A DNA stretch of 50,491 nucleotides from NCBI RefSeq assembly GCF_014646695.1, contig NZ_BMNT01000024.1, positions 90,464 through 140,954 of the forward strand. The letters run 5' to 3'. Below are positions 31,071-40,143 of the stretch, piece after piece. Position numbers and translations under genes: made by a program. Position 1 is the stretch's first letter; each line of letters starts with the position of its first letter. The notes under the pieces are model-generated. The model had not been told where the DNA came from. It ran no database searches and was given only the letters and a program-made list of their open reading frames with translations. The DNA is from Sphaerisporangium melleum (GTDB lineage: Bacteria; Actinomycetota; Actinomycetes; Streptosporangiales; Streptosporangiaceae).

Positions 31071-32261
31071 GTGCGCAATCCGTCGCCGCCCCTGCACATG
31101 CAGCGGGACGGGTTCGATCCCGTTCCAGAGCTCTCCGCGTTACGGGACGAGGAAGGCGTCGCCAAGATCCGCACGGTGTTCGGCACCGATGCGTGGCTGG
31201 TCACGCGGTTCGAGGACGTTCGCGCTCTGCTGAGCCGGCCCGACCTCTACAGCAACGCGCTGGTGCCACCGCTGCGGCCGCCCGGCGCGCCGCCGCCGAG
31301 TGAGAAGGAGGCCGCCGAGATGCGGGCCGGCAACCTGCTCGGCGCCGACCCGCCCCACCACACCCGCCTGCGGCGCATGCTCACACCGGAGTTCACCGTC
31401 CGCCGGATGCGCCGGCTGGAGCCCAGGGTCCAGCAGATCATCGATGATCACCTGGACGCGATGGAACGCGGCGGGCCGCCCGCCGACCTGGTGGCGGACT
31501 TCGCGCTCCCGGTCCCGTCCCTGGTGATCTGCGAACTGCTGGGCGTGCCGTACGCCGACCGGGCCGGCTTCCAGCGGACGACCCACCAGATCCTGGACGT
31601 CTCGCTGCCGCCGGACGAGCGCGCCGCCGCGGCGGCGGAGGCCCGCGCGTACATCACCGGACTCATCCCCGGGGTCAGGAGCGACCCCGGCGACGACCTG
31701 TTCGGCATGCTCGTACGCGAGCACGGCGACGACCTCGGCGACGCCGAGCTCGCCGGCATCGGCAGCCTGCTGCTGATCGCCGGGCACGAGACCACGGCGA
31801 ACATGCTGGCCCTGGGCACCCTGGCCCTGCTGCGGCACCCCGACCAGCTCAAGCTGCTGCGCGACGAGCCGGACCGCGTGGACACCGCCGTCGAGGAGCT
31901 GCTGCGCTGGCTGAGCATCGTGCACAGCGGAACCGCCAAGATCGCCACCACCGAGTCGCGGCTCGGCGGCCGGACCATCGCCGCCGGCGACATGCTGCTC
32001 GTCTCGCTTCCCGCCGCCAACCGCGATCCGGCGCTCGTCTCACATCCGGACGAGCTGGACATCCGCCGGGACGCCCTGGGGCACGTGGCGTTCGGGCACG
32101 GCATCCACCACTGCCTCGGCGCGCCCCTGGCCCGCATGGAGCTGCGGCTCGGGTTCCCCGCTCTGCTGCGGCGCTTCCCCGAGCTGCGCCTGGCGGGCGA
32201 GCCGGTGTTCCGGTCCTACACCGTCGTCCACGGCCTGACCACCATGCCGGTGGCCTGGTAG
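31071..32261 (+). CDS. Cytochrome P450 (bacterial class I)
   Basis: This 396-residue soluble P450 has all signatures: I-helix AGHETTANML (about 236), K-helix ExxR in EELLRW (about 275) and the heme loop FGHGIHHCLGAPLARMEL with the axial Cys near residue 348. The ring of motifs LGADPPHHTRLRRML and TPEFTVRRMR is typical of actinobacterial CYP105/CYP107-like enzymes. It needs a ferredoxin and reductase; none is encoded beside it. I chose the GTG at 31071 because AGGAGG lies 4-5 nt upstream; ATGs at about 31039 are alternatives without as good a site. The divergent FAD oxidase suggests a shared small-molecule oxidation. Confidence 0.93.
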   Translation: MRNPSPPLHMQRDGFDPVPELSALRDEEGVAKIRTVFGTDAWLVTRFEDVRALLSRPDLYSNALVPPLRPPGAPPPSEKEAAEMRAGNLLGADPPHHTRLRRMLTPEFTVRRMRRLEPRVQQIIDDHLDAMERGGPPADLVADFALPVPSLVICELLGVPYADRAGFQRTTHQILDVSLPPDERAAAAAEARAYITGLIPGVRSDPGDDLFGMLVREHGDDLGDAELAGIGSLLLIAGHETTANMLALGTLALLRHPDQLKLLRDEPDRVDTAVEELLRWLSIVHSGTAKIATTESRLGGRTIAAGDMLLVSLPAANRDPALVSHPDELDIRRDALGHVAFGHGIHHCLGAPLARMELRLGFPALLRRFPELRLAGEPVFRSYTVVHGLTTMPVAW

Positions 32262-32263
32262 GC

Positions 32264-32290
32264 GCGGGTCGCGGCCGGGCCGCGACCCGC
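32264..32290. terminator. Bidirectional terminator between P450 and sugar kinase
   Basis: GCGGGTCGCGGCC (32264-32276) pairs perfectly with GGCCGCGACCCGC (32278-32290). It begins 3 nt after the P450 stop and ends 20 nt before the convergent kinase stop. Confidence 0.75.
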
Positions 32291-32309
32291 GGCAGGTGCG
32301 GCGCCGTGG

Positions 32310-33302
32310 TCAGCGGCGGACTTCGCGTCCCGCCCCCTGGGCGACGTCCAGCACCTCCTGGGCGCTGAAGCGGCACTGGTCACCGTGCACGCTCATCGCC
32401 AGGGAGGCCATCGCCGTCCCCCGGCGGAGCGCGTCGCCGGGGGAACCGTCGAGCACCCCCCACAGCACACCGGCCGCGAAGGCGTCCCCGGCGCCGATCC
32501 GATCGACCGCGACGGTGGGCAGCGCGGGGGCCGCGAAGGACGCGCCGTCCCACCAGGCGACCGCGCCGTCGGCGCCCGACGTCACCACGACGCGGGTGAT
32601 GTCCAGCTTCCCCGCCAGATCGCGTGCCAGCGTGACGGGATCGCCCGTCAGGCCGAAAAGGTCGCGAGCGTCCTCGGCCCGGCAGATCAGCACGTCGATG
32701 TCCGGCGCCGCCGCGACGGTGACGGCGGCGGCCGTCTCGGTGGCGGACAGCGCCGCCCGGTAGTTGACGTCGTAGACGACGAGCGCGCCGCGCTCGCGCC
32801 CCTCCCGCGCCGCGCGCAGCACCAGCGCGTCGGACCCCGGTGCCACGGCGGCGGTGATGCCGGTCAGATGGAGGATCTCCGAGTCGCAGACGGCGGCCCA
32901 GTCGAGGTCGTCGGCGGTGAGCGAACCGAACGCGGTGCGGGCCCGGTCGTAGACGACGCTCGTGGGACGCGGCGGGGAGCCGATCTCGGCGAAGTAGAGG
33001 CCGAGGCGCTCGCCGGCCGTCCACCGCACCGTGTCGAGGACGACGCCGGCGCTGGACAGCGAGTCGGTGACCCGCCGGCCGAGGACCGTGTCGGGCAGCG
33101 CGGAGGTCCAGCGGGTGGAGACGCCGACCGAGGCCAGGGCCACGGCGACGTTCGCCTCGGCGCCGGCGACGTGCACCCGCAGTTCCCCGCACTCGCGCAG
33201 CCGCTCGCCAGGCGCGGGTGACAGCCGTAGCATGGCCTCACCCAGTGTGGAGACCTGGACACGCCGTCCGCTCGCCGGACCTTCGCCCTGATGTCCGCTC
33301 AT
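32310..33302 (-). CDS. PfkB-family sugar kinase, KDG-kinase-like
   Basis: This 330-residue ribokinase-type protein has the N-terminal sugar-binding AGAEANVAVALASVGV and the C-terminal catalytic motif DRIGAGDAFAAGVLWG (Asp base). The layout (STLGEAMLRLSP start, AEDARDLFGLTG) resembles 2-keto-3-deoxygluconate kinases. These phosphorylate the product of acid-sugar dehydratases before aldol cleavage. It is encoded singly, next to a CATACATATG operator shared with the divergent-direction sugar genes, so it is probably part of the same GntR-controlled catabolic unit. No KDPG aldolase is in the window. The ATG is at 33302. Confidence 0.85.
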   Translation of the reverse strand: MSGHQGEGPASGRRVQVSTLGEAMLRLSPAPGERLRECGELRVHVAGAEANVAVALASVGVSTRWTSALPDTVLGRRVTDSLSSAGVVLDTVRWTAGERLGLYFAEIGSPPRPTSVVYDRARTAFGSLTADDLDWAAVCDSEILHLTGITAAVAPGSDALVLRAAREGRERGALVVYDVNYRAALSATETAAAVTVAAAPDIDVLICRAEDARDLFGLTGDPVTLARDLAGKLDITRVVVTSGADGAVAWWDGASFAAPALPTVAVDRIGAGDAFAAGVLWGVLDGSPGDALRRGTAMASLAMSVHGDQCRFSAQEVLDVAQGAGREVRR

Positions 33303-33349
33303 GTCCGGAGATCACTCCCTTGACGGATATGTCGCCCTAGGCGCATTCA

Positions 33350-33361
33350 TCATACATATGA
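33350..33361 (-). promoter_or_regulatory. GntR-type operator at the sugar kinase promoter
   Basis: TCATACATATGA is a near-palindrome matching the CATACGTATG pattern also found at 35296 and 42115. It lies about 50 bp upstream of the kinase start. Regulation by the FadR-type protein encoded at 41274-42068 is inferred. Confidence 0.55.
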
Positions 33362-33464
33362 GTAACGTCGCTCGCACCAGACGCGCGACGCCCCAGCTCA
33401 TCGCCGGCCGCGGGGCGGGGAGCTGGTGGCTCCCCGCCCCGCGCGGTGCGAGATCACGGGCGGT

Positions 33465-34220
33465 TCAGCGCCCCAGCCACCCGCCGTCCACTGGAATGAT
33501 CGCACCCGAGACGTAGTCGGACGCCGCCGAGCAGAGGAAGACCGTCGCCCCCGCGATGTCGTCGCCGTGCCCCCAGCGTCCCGCCGGGATCCGCTCCAGG
33601 ATCGACCGGGACCGGTCGGGGTCGTCGCGCAGCGCCGCGGTGTTGTCGGTCGCGATGTAGCCCGGCGCGATCGCGTTGACGTTGACCCCCCGTCCGGCCC
33701 ACTCGTTGGCGAGCGCGCGGGTGAGGCCGGCGATGCCCGACTTCGCGGCGGCGTAGCCGGGCACGTTGATCCCGCCCTGGAAGCTCAGCAGGCTCGCCGT
33801 GAAGACGACCTTGCCGTGGCCGCGCTCCAGCATCGGACGGGCGACCAGCTGGGTCAGGGCGAACTGGCTCGACAGGTCCACCTCGAGCACCCGGTCCCAC
33901 CATTCGAGCGGATGCTCCGCGGCGGGAGCCCGTTCGATCGTGCCCGCGTTGTTGACGAGGATGTCGGGAGCCCGCTCCGCGAGCTCGGCGCCGAGCGCCA
34001 GCACGGCGTCCCGGTCGGCGAAGTCGACCGTGCGGCTCTCGAACGACCGGCCTAGCTTGCGGATGGACGTGGCGACCTCGTCGTCCTCCCGCATCTGGGC
34101 GCTCACCCCGATGATGTCGGCGCCGGCCGCCGCGAGGGCCTCGGCCATGGCGCGGCCGATGCCCCGCCGTGCGCCGGTGACGACCGCGACACGACCCTGG
34201 AGATCGAACAGGCCGCTCAT
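33465..34220 (-). CDS. SDR, KduD-like 2-keto-3-deoxy-sugar-acid dehydrogenase
   Basis: This 251-residue classical short-chain dehydrogenase has the nucleotide motif TGARRGIGRAM, NNAG, a Ser with YAAAKSG for the catalytic Tyr-Lys, and GYIATDNTAALRDDPDRS. The FDLQGRVAVVTGA start and ALANEWAGRGVNVNAIAPG match KduD (2-deoxy-D-gluconate or 2-keto-3-deoxygluconate dehydrogenases) closely. It would act on the keto-deoxy acid from the enolase-superfamily dehydratase. The ATG at 34220 (GGGGAGGG upstream) overlaps the zinc alcohol dehydrogenase stop (ATGA), so the two are co-translated. Confidence 0.85.
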   Translation of the reverse strand: MSGLFDLQGRVAVVTGARRGIGRAMAEALAAAGADIIGVSAQMREDDEVATSIRKLGRSFESRTVDFADRDAVLALGAELAERAPDILVNNAGTIERAPAAEHPLEWWDRVLEVDLSSQFALTQLVARPMLERGHGKVVFTASLLSFQGGINVPGYAAAKSGIAGLTRALANEWAGRGVNVNAIAPGYIATDNTAALRDDPDRSRSILERIPAGRWGHGDDIAGATVFLCSAASDYVSGAIIPVDGGWLGR

Positions 34221-35245
34221 GCCCGGCCCTCCCCTGCGACGTCCACGAGGATCTTCATGGCCCGGCCCGCCGACAGGTCGGCGACGGCGGAGGCGGTCTC
34301 CTCGATCGGGACGACCCCGGAGATGAGGGCGTCCGCCGGGATGACGCCCCGGCCGAGCAGCTCGACGGCACGCTCGAAGTCGGACCGCTGGTAGACCCGG
34401 GCGCCCAGCAGGCGGAGCTCCCGCCAGAACACGCGCTGCAGGTCGATCTCGCGCGGTGCGGAGTGGATGGCCACCACGACGATCGTCCCGCGCACCTTGG
34501 CCAGCGCGGTGGTGGCGCGGACCGCGGCGGCGGCCCCCGACACCTCGAACACCACGTCGGCGCCGACGCCGCCGGTCCAGCGCTCGACCTCGGCGACCAT
34601 GTCGGCGGAGGAGGGGTCGATCACCTCGAACCCGAGCTCGGCGATGCGGCTCCGGCGGGAGGCGTCGACCTCGGCGACCATGACATGGGCGCCGGCCTCG
34701 CGGGCGACGGCGGCGATGAGCACTCCGATGGGGCCGCCGCCGAGCACGACCGCGCGGTCGCCGACCTGCAGCTCCGAGCGCCGGACGTCGTGCACCGCGA
34801 CGGCGGCGGGCTCGACGAGCGCCGCCGTACGCAGGTCGAGGCCGGCGGGGAGCGGCACCGCGATCGACGCGGGGACGTTCCACCGCTGCTGCAGGCCGCC
34901 GGGGGAGTCGATGCCGACGAAGACGAGGTTCTGGCAGATGTGCTGATGACCGGCCAGGCAGGCGGCGCAGGTGCCGTCCCAGATGAGCGGCATGACGGTC
35001 AGCGGGTCGCCGACCTTCCAGCCCTCAACGCCCGCGCCGACCGCCGCCACCGTGCCCGACGTCTCGTGGCCGAAGACCAGAGGTGTCCGTACTCTGGCGT
35101 CCATGTTCCCGTGCACGATGTGGAGATCCGTCCCGCACAGTCCGCAGTAGGCCACGGCGATCTGGAGCTCCCCGGGACCTGGTGGCTCGACGTCCACCGA
35201 GACCGTCTCCAGGCGGCCTCCACCCATGTACGCAGTACCTCTCAT
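34217..35245 (-). CDS. Zinc-dependent medium-chain alcohol/polyol dehydrogenase
   Basis: This 342-residue MDR enzyme has catalytic zinc ligands in CGLCGTDLH and FGHETSG, and a structural-zinc lobe CAACLAGHQHIC holding three of the usual four Cys (the first is replaced). It has the NAD(P) motif VVLGGGPIGVLIAAVA. It resembles sorbitol, threonine and L-idonate-type dehydrogenases. Pairing with the KduD-like SDR points to oxidation of a sugar alcohol or sugar acid in the same route. GAGGA precedes the ATG at 35245. A perfect CATACGTATG operator sits 50 bp upstream, between this gene and the divergent ABC transporter. Confidence 0.88.
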   Translation of the reverse strand: MRGTAYMGGGRLETVSVDVEPPGPGELQIAVAYCGLCGTDLHIVHGNMDARVRTPLVFGHETSGTVAAVGAGVEGWKVGDPLTVMPLIWDGTCAACLAGHQHICQNLVFVGIDSPGGLQQRWNVPASIAVPLPAGLDLRTAALVEPAAVAVHDVRRSELQVGDRAVVLGGGPIGVLIAAVAREAGAHVMVAEVDASRRSRIAELGFEVIDPSSADMVAEVERWTGGVGADVVFEVSGAAAAVRATTALAKVRGTIVVVAIHSAPREIDLQRVFWRELRLLGARVYQRSDFERAVELLGRGVIPADALISGVVPIEETASAVADLSAGRAMKILVDVAGEGRA

Positions 35246-35294
35246 CGGGCGTCCTCACTCTCCGCTGACCCTCATGTAGCAACTCTTGCACACG

Positions 35295-35306
35295 TCATAC
35301 GTATGC
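35295..35306. promoter_or_regulatory. Perfect CATACGTATG operator in the divergent sugar promoter
   Basis: CATACGTATG (35296-35305) is a perfect 10-bp palindrome between the minus-strand dehydrogenase pair and the plus-strand ABC/catabolic operon. It can control both directions. It is the best match to the FadR/GntR-like site seen three times in this region. Confidence 0.65.
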
Positions 35307-35366
35307 CATTACTTTTATCACCATCGCTCGTCGCCGACTGTGGGCGACAGAACAAAGGACTCCAAC

Positions 35367-36734
35367 ATGTTCCGATTCATACGAGCCGGACGCAAAGGAC
35401 CATGGTTGCGGGTGATCGGCGGTGTGGGGGCATCGGCCGTCGCCCTCACGTTGGCCGGTTGCGGAGGCGGTGGCGGCGCCTCGGTCGGTTCCTACGGCTT
35501 TGCGCAGGTCGAGCAGGATGACAAGGCGCCGATCACGGTCTGGGTGGACTCGGACCGGGTGGGCGCGGCCGACGCCTTCAAGAAGGCCAACGCCGACGTG
35601 AAGATCAATGTCGTCACCTACGACGGCTCGGCCAACGGCTCCAACTCGTTCCGGACGAAGGTCCAGCTTTTCGACCGGGCGGGCAGCGGCTGGCCCGACG
35701 TGGTGTTCTCGACGCAGAACAACGACGCGGCATGGGCGAGCCAGAAGACCAACGGCAAGGAGCCGTTCGCGGCAGTGCTGAACGGCGGCCTCGTCCCCAA
35801 GGCCACGCTCGACGCCTTCACCGAGGGCTCGCTGGCTCCGTGCACCGTCGAGGGCAAGGTCTACTGCCTGCGCAACGACCTCGCCCAGGCAGTGCTCTGG
35901 TACGACAAGAGCCTGCTCGACAAGTTCGGCTACGCGGTGCCCACCACCTGGGAGGAGTACCAGGCGCTCGGTGAGAAGGTCGCCAAGGAGCACCCCGGCT
36001 ACATCGTCGGCACCGTCGGAGACCCCTGGACCCCCGAGGTCTACTTCTGGGGCAGCAAGTGCCAGGCGAACGGCATCACCGGTCCCAAGACGGTTACGGT
36101 CAACGTCGAGACCACCGAGTGCAAGCGGGCCGCGACGATGCTCGACACCCTGATCAAGAACGGCACCACGCCCAACATCAGCGTCTTCACCCCGGAGTTC
36201 CTGAAGAAGTACTCCGGCAAGGTGCTCATGATGCCGGGTCCGGCGTGGTACGCGGGCGCCATCTTCAACAACCCGCAGTCGCTGAACGTCCCCAAGGGCC
36301 AGCTCGGCGTCGGCGCGCCGCCGGCCTGGCAGGGCGACACCGCCGTGACCGGCAACGTCGGCGGCGGCACCTGGTTCGTCAGCAGCCACTCCAAGAACCT
36401 CAAGGCGGCCGAGAAGTTCGTCGAGTTCGTCACGACGGCCGACGACTACCAGGTGAACGTGGCGCCCGGCTTCCCGGCCTACGCCCCCGCCGCGGAGAAG
36501 TGGATCAAGAAGCAGGAGTCGAGCGGCTACTACGCCACCGACCTGCAGGCGCTGGTCAAGGCCGGATCGCAGATCTGGACCGGCTGGGGCTCTGGTGTCT
36601 TCAGCCAGGAGGCGATCTGGGCGAAGACCATGACCCCCGCGATCGCCGGCGGCAAGAGCATCGCCGATCTGCTCCCGGAGTGGGGCACCGCGATCAAGAA
36701 CCAGGCTCAGGTCAACGGGTACACGGTCAAGTGA
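35367..36734 (+). CDS. ABC transporter sugar-binding lipoprotein
   Basis: This 455-residue family-1 solute-binding protein has a lipobox LAGC (Cys32) after a basic, hydrophobic signal, and a Gly-rich anchor linker. The fold pattern is typical of carbohydrate binding proteins (WPDVVFSTQNNDAAWASQ, KFGYAVPTTWEEYQALGEKV, WFVSSHSKNLKAAEKFVEFV). Several Cys pairs (PCTVEGKVYCLRN) may form disulfides. I used the ATG at 35367 because AAAGGA lies upstream; the longer frame is not signal-like. It heads the operon with two permeases. Confidence 0.9.
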   Translation: MFRFIRAGRKGPWLRVIGGVGASAVALTLAGCGGGGGASVGSYGFAQVEQDDKAPITVWVDSDRVGAADAFKKANADVKINVVTYDGSANGSNSFRTKVQLFDRAGSGWPDVVFSTQNNDAAWASQKTNGKEPFAAVLNGGLVPKATLDAFTEGSLAPCTVEGKVYCLRNDLAQAVLWYDKSLLDKFGYAVPTTWEEYQALGEKVAKEHPGYIVGTVGDPWTPEVYFWGSKCQANGITGPKTVTVNVETTECKRAATMLDTLIKNGTTPNISVFTPEFLKKYSGKVLMMPGPAWYAGAIFNNPQSLNVPKGQLGVGAPPAWQGDTAVTGNVGGGTWFVSSHSKNLKAAEKFVEFVTTADDYQVNVAPGFPAYAPAAEKWIKKQESSGYYATDLQALVKAGSQIWTGWGSGVFSQEAIWAKTMTPAIAGGKSIADLLPEWGTAIKNQAQVNGYTVK

Positions 36735-36735
36735 T

Positions 36736-37668
36736 ATGACGCTCACGGACAAGGCCGCCCGGGCGGCGGTGACATCGCACGGGCGGCCATCGGGGGGCCG
36801 GAGTGGCGATGACAAGAGCGCGATGAGCTACGGCTTCGTCGCCCTCTACACGGTGCTGGTGGTGGCGTTCGGGGTCCTTCCCGCCCTGTACGCCGTCTAC
36901 CTGGCGTTCACCGACGGCGACGGCGGCTTCGCGGGAATCACCAACTTCACCAAGGTGATGAGCGACTTCCGCTTCCTGCCCGCCGTGGCGCACGTCGCGC
37001 TCTACCTGGTGATCTGGCTGGTGGCGCTGGTCGTGCTCGTCGCGTTCCTGGCCATCGTCGTGCACGCCGTACGGGTGCGGTGGCTGAGCAAGACGCTCCG
37101 GCTCGTCTTCTACCTGCCGGGAGCGCTGGCCGGCGCCTCCAGCGTGCTGCTGTGGCTGTTCGTGCTCGACCCGACCGCGAGCCCGGTCAGCGGCCTGCTG
37201 CACCTGTTCGGCTTCACCAGCTTCGTGCAGGTCATCGTGCCGGCGAACCTGCCGCCGATCTTCGCCATCATCGCGTTCTGGACCGGCGCCGGCGGCTGGA
37301 TCGTCATCATGTACGGCGCGCTCAACAACATCAGCGCCGACGTGATCGAGGCCGCGCGCATCGACGGAGCCACGACCGTGCAGATCGCCTGGCGCGTCCA
37401 GCTGCCGCTGCTGCGCAAGTGGATCTCCTACATGGGGATCATGTCGCTCGCCGCCGGCACGCAGCTGTTCGTCGAGCCGCAGTTGCTCTCCCAGGCCAGC
37501 AACGCGGTCGTGCCCAACGACTACTCGCTCAACCAGCTCGCCTACCAGTACGCCTTCCAGCAGAACGACTTCAACGGAGCGGCGGCGATCTCCCTGCTGC
37601 TGCTCGTCATCGCCCTCGCGCTGTCGGCCGTCTTCGTGACGCGCGGCGGCCTGTTCGAGAGGGGCTGA
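36736..37668 (+). CDS. ABC sugar permease, first subunit (MalF-like)
   Basis: This 310-residue protein has six membrane helices and the EAA loop EAARIDGATTVQIAWRVQLP that docks the ATPase. It begins 1 nt after the binding-protein stop. The N-terminus is a long cytoplasmic arm rich in Arg and Gly. No ATPase gene is present, so a shared multi-use ATPase such as MsiK is expected from elsewhere in the genome. Confidence 0.9.
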   Translation: MTLTDKAARAAVTSHGRPSGGRSGDDKSAMSYGFVALYTVLVVAFGVLPALYAVYLAFTDGDGGFAGITNFTKVMSDFRFLPAVAHVALYLVIWLVALVVLVAFLAIVVHAVRVRWLSKTLRLVFYLPGALAGASSVLLWLFVLDPTASPVSGLLHLFGFTSFVQVIVPANLPPIFAIIAFWTGAGGWIVIMYGALNNISADVIEAARIDGATTVQIAWRVQLPLLRKWISYMGIMSLAAGTQLFVEPQLLSQASNAVVPNDYSLNQLAYQYAFQQNDFNGAAAISLLLLVIALALSAVFVTRGGLFERG

Positions 37669-37671
37669 GCC

Positions 37672-38583
37672 ATGACGACACTGGACATCGGCCGCCACGC
37701 CAAGAGCCGGGGCCGTCTCGACGGCTGGAGCGGCCGGACGATCATCGGGGTCGTCCTCGCGGTCTTCGTGCTGTTCTTCGCCATCCCGATCGTCTGGCTG
37801 CTGCTGGCGACCACCAAGTCAGCCCGCGGGCTGATCGTCGACCACCCGTTCCTGCCCGGCGGCCTCGGCGACCTGGCCGCCAACTGGGACCAGCTCTTCG
37901 GCTTCCAGGACGGCGCGGTGACCGCCTGGGTGGGCAACTCGGCGCTGTACGCCGTGGGCGCGCTCGTCATCACGCTCGTCGCGAGCATCCCGGCGGGTTA
38001 CGCGATGGCCCTGACGGAGTTCAGGTTCCGGCGGCTGCTGCTGGTGGTGACGCTGATCGTCATGCTGATCCCGAACACCGCGCTGGTGCTGCCGATCTTC
38101 CTGGAGCTGAACGTCGTGGGGCTGATCGGCAGCCCGCTGTCGGTGATCCTGCCGATGTCGTTCTTCCCGTTCGGCGTGTACCTCACCTACATCTACTTCT
38201 CCACCAGCGTCCCGCGTGACCTGCTCGCCGCGGCACGCCTGGACGGATGCACGGAGTTCCAGGTGTTCACCCGGGTCGCGCTGCCGCTGGCCGCGCCGAT
38301 CGTGGCCCTCGTCGCGTTCTTCAGCTTCGTGCAGAACTGGAACAACTTCTTCCTCCCCTTCGTGATGCTGCCCTCCAGCGAGGGGTATCCGATCCAGGTC
38401 GGCCTGACCTCGCTGCTCGCCTCGACCCCGGCCTTCAACCCCAGCTCCGCCGGGGCCCAGTCCGTGCAACTGCCGACGCTCGCCCTCGCGACCGTCATCT
38501 CGGTGCTGCCGGTACTGATCGTCTTTCTGTTCGCGCAGCGTTTCCTGGTCGCGGGCATGACGGCCGGAGGAACGAAGGAGTGA
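37672..38583 (+). CDS. ABC sugar permease, second subunit (MalG-like)
   Basis: This 303-residue protein has six membrane helices. Its EAA-type loop reads AAARLDGCTEFQVFTRVALP. Cytoplasmic N-terminus and the SVPRDL segment are typical. It begins 3 nt after the first permease stop and pairs with it. The sugar cannot be read from the permeases; the adjoining enzymes suggest a neutral aldose or deoxy-sugar. Confidence 0.9.
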   Translation: MTTLDIGRHAKSRGRLDGWSGRTIIGVVLAVFVLFFAIPIVWLLLATTKSARGLIVDHPFLPGGLGDLAANWDQLFGFQDGAVTAWVGNSALYAVGALVITLVASIPAGYAMALTEFRFRRLLLVVTLIVMLIPNTALVLPIFLELNVVGLIGSPLSVILPMSFFPFGVYLTYIYFSTSVPRDLLAAARLDGCTEFQVFTRVALPLAAPIVALVAFFSFVQNWNNFFLPFVMLPSSEGYPIQVGLTSLLASTPAFNPSSAGAQSVQLPTLALATVISVLPVLIVFLFAQRFLVAGMTAGGTKE

Positions 38584-38611
38584 GTCGAATCATCGCCACA
38601 AAGGAGCAATC

Positions 38612-39802
38612 GTGAAGGTCACCGGCTACCGCAGCCTGACGACGGGGCACGACTGGGGCCGGCTGATCGGCGACGCCAACGGTGTCATGCCCGAGCAGCG
38701 CACTGACGTGCACGTGCTGATCCTGGAGACCGACAGCGGTCTCGAGGGCGTCGGGCTCGGGGCGCACGGCGATGTCGACCGCGTCTTCGGCGCCATCGAG
38801 GGCGAGGACCCGCGTGCCGTCTCGGCGCTCTACGACCGGATGATCGACCGGGTCTTCAAGACCGGCCACGCCGGTGCGGCCTTCGGCGCGATCGGCGCGA
38901 TCGACATGGCGCTCTGGGACCTCAAGGCGAAGGCGGCCGACGAGCCGCTCTGGCGCACTCTCGGGGGCCGTGACCGGTTCGTCCAGGGGTATGCGTCCGG
39001 GCTGGACATCGCGCTCGACGACGACGCTCTCGTGCGCCTGTACGAGCGCTTCGCGGAGCGGGGCTTCAGCTCCGCCAAGCTCAAGGGCGGCCGCGACCTC
39101 GAGCACGACCTGCGCCGCCTGACCGCGCTGCGGGACGTCCTGCGGCGCAACTCGGCGCAGCCCGCGCTGATGTTCGACGCCAACGAGTCGTGGAACCGTT
39201 CGCAGGCCGTGCGGTTCATCTCGGCGCTGGAGCAGGTGGTGGACCTCACCTGGGTCGAGGAGCCGGTGCGCAGATGGGACGCGGCCGGGCTCGCCTCGGT
39301 CCGGCAGAGCATCCGCGCGGGCGTGGCGACCGGGGAGAACCTCACCGGCCTTGAGCAGTACCGGCCGCTCCTGGACGCCGACGCCATCGACATCGTCCAG
39401 GTGGGCAACGTGTGGGGCATCACGCACTTCCTGCGGGTGGCCGCGGTGGCGCACAGCCGTGACCTGCCCGTGAGCCCGGTGGCCTACCACACCAACCCGC
39501 TCGCGCACGCGGCCGTGGCCGTGCCGAACCACCTGGCCTTCGAGGTCCAGGACCTGTCGGCTCCGATCGGGCTGGACGTCGACCAGGAGTTCCAGGACGG
39601 CGGCATCGTGCTGGGCGACGAGCCGGGCCTCGGCATCCGGGTCGACGAGAAGCAGATCAACGCCGCGCGCGCCGTCGACCCGCCGGCCGCGACCACCGGG
39701 CCCCATGTCCGTCCCAGCCGGGCGGGCCTGCGCCTGGTCCCCGATTCCCAGCGGGACGGCGACCGCATCGGCGCGGCCGGAGAGAGGATGGTGCACCAGT
39801 GA
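38612..39802 (+). CDS. Enolase-superfamily acid-sugar dehydratase
   Basis: This 396-residue MR-subgroup protein has the Lys-x-Lys motif in SSAKLKGG, metal ligands in MFDANESW, WVEEPV and GENLTG, and the catalytic His in SPVAYHTN. The active-site set is complete for abstracting the alpha-proton of an acid sugar and losing water to give a 2-keto-3-deoxy acid. The exact substrate (for example L-fuconate, L-rhamnonate or D-galactonate) is not determined. The C-terminal 40 residues form a low-complexity tail. It starts with GTG at 38612 after AAAGGAG, and its stop overlaps the mutarotase start. Confidence 0.87.
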   Translation: MKVTGYRSLTTGHDWGRLIGDANGVMPEQRTDVHVLILETDSGLEGVGLGAHGDVDRVFGAIEGEDPRAVSALYDRMIDRVFKTGHAGAAFGAIGAIDMALWDLKAKAADEPLWRTLGGRDRFVQGYASGLDIALDDDALVRLYERFAERGFSSAKLKGGRDLEHDLRRLTALRDVLRRNSAQPALMFDANESWNRSQAVRFISALEQVVDLTWVEEPVRRWDAAGLASVRQSIRAGVATGENLTGLEQYRPLLDADAIDIVQVGNVWGITHFLRVAAVAHSRDLPVSPVAYHTNPLAHAAVAVPNHLAFEVQDLSAPIGLDVDQEFQDGGIVLGDEPGLGIRVDEKQINAARAVDPPAATTGPHVRPSRAGLRLVPDSQRDGDRIGAAGERMVHQ

Positions 39803-40143
39803 GCGCGGACCGTCGCGTGGAGCGGCACGCCCTCGTCGTCGGCCTGCGGCCCGAGCACCGGGAGCGGTACCTCGAACTGCACAGCCAGGTGTGGCCGCAG
39901 GTCGAGCAGACCCTGCGCGAGGCGAACGTCACCAACTACTCGATCTACGTCTTCGGCGACATGCTGTTCGCCTACTACGAGTACGTCGGTGACGATCACG
40001 CGGCCGACATGGCCCGTATCGCCGAGGACCCGGTGACCCGCGAGTGGTGGACGCACACCGACCCGTGCCAGGTGCGCATCGGCGAGGAACGCGAGCCCGG
40101 AGCCCTGTGGCAGCCGATCGACGAAGTCTGGCACCTGTCGTGA
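39799..40143 (+). CDS. L-rhamnose-mutarotase-family protein
   Basis: This 114-residue protein of the dimeric alpha+beta mutarotase family has HALVVGLRPEHRERYLELHS, NYSIYVFGDMLFAYYEY and EWWTHTDPC. Its core His and Tyr residues are at expected places. It interconverts sugar anomers so that the dehydrogenase receives the right one. GTGA overlaps occur at both ends. The family is most often rhamnose- or fucose-linked, which favours a deoxy-sugar substrate. Confidence 0.85.
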   Translation: MSADRRVERHALVVGLRPEHRERYLELHSQVWPQVEQTLREANVTNYSIYVFGDMLFAYYEYVGDDHAADMARIAEDPVTREWWTHTDPCQVRIGEEREPGALWQPIDEVWHLS

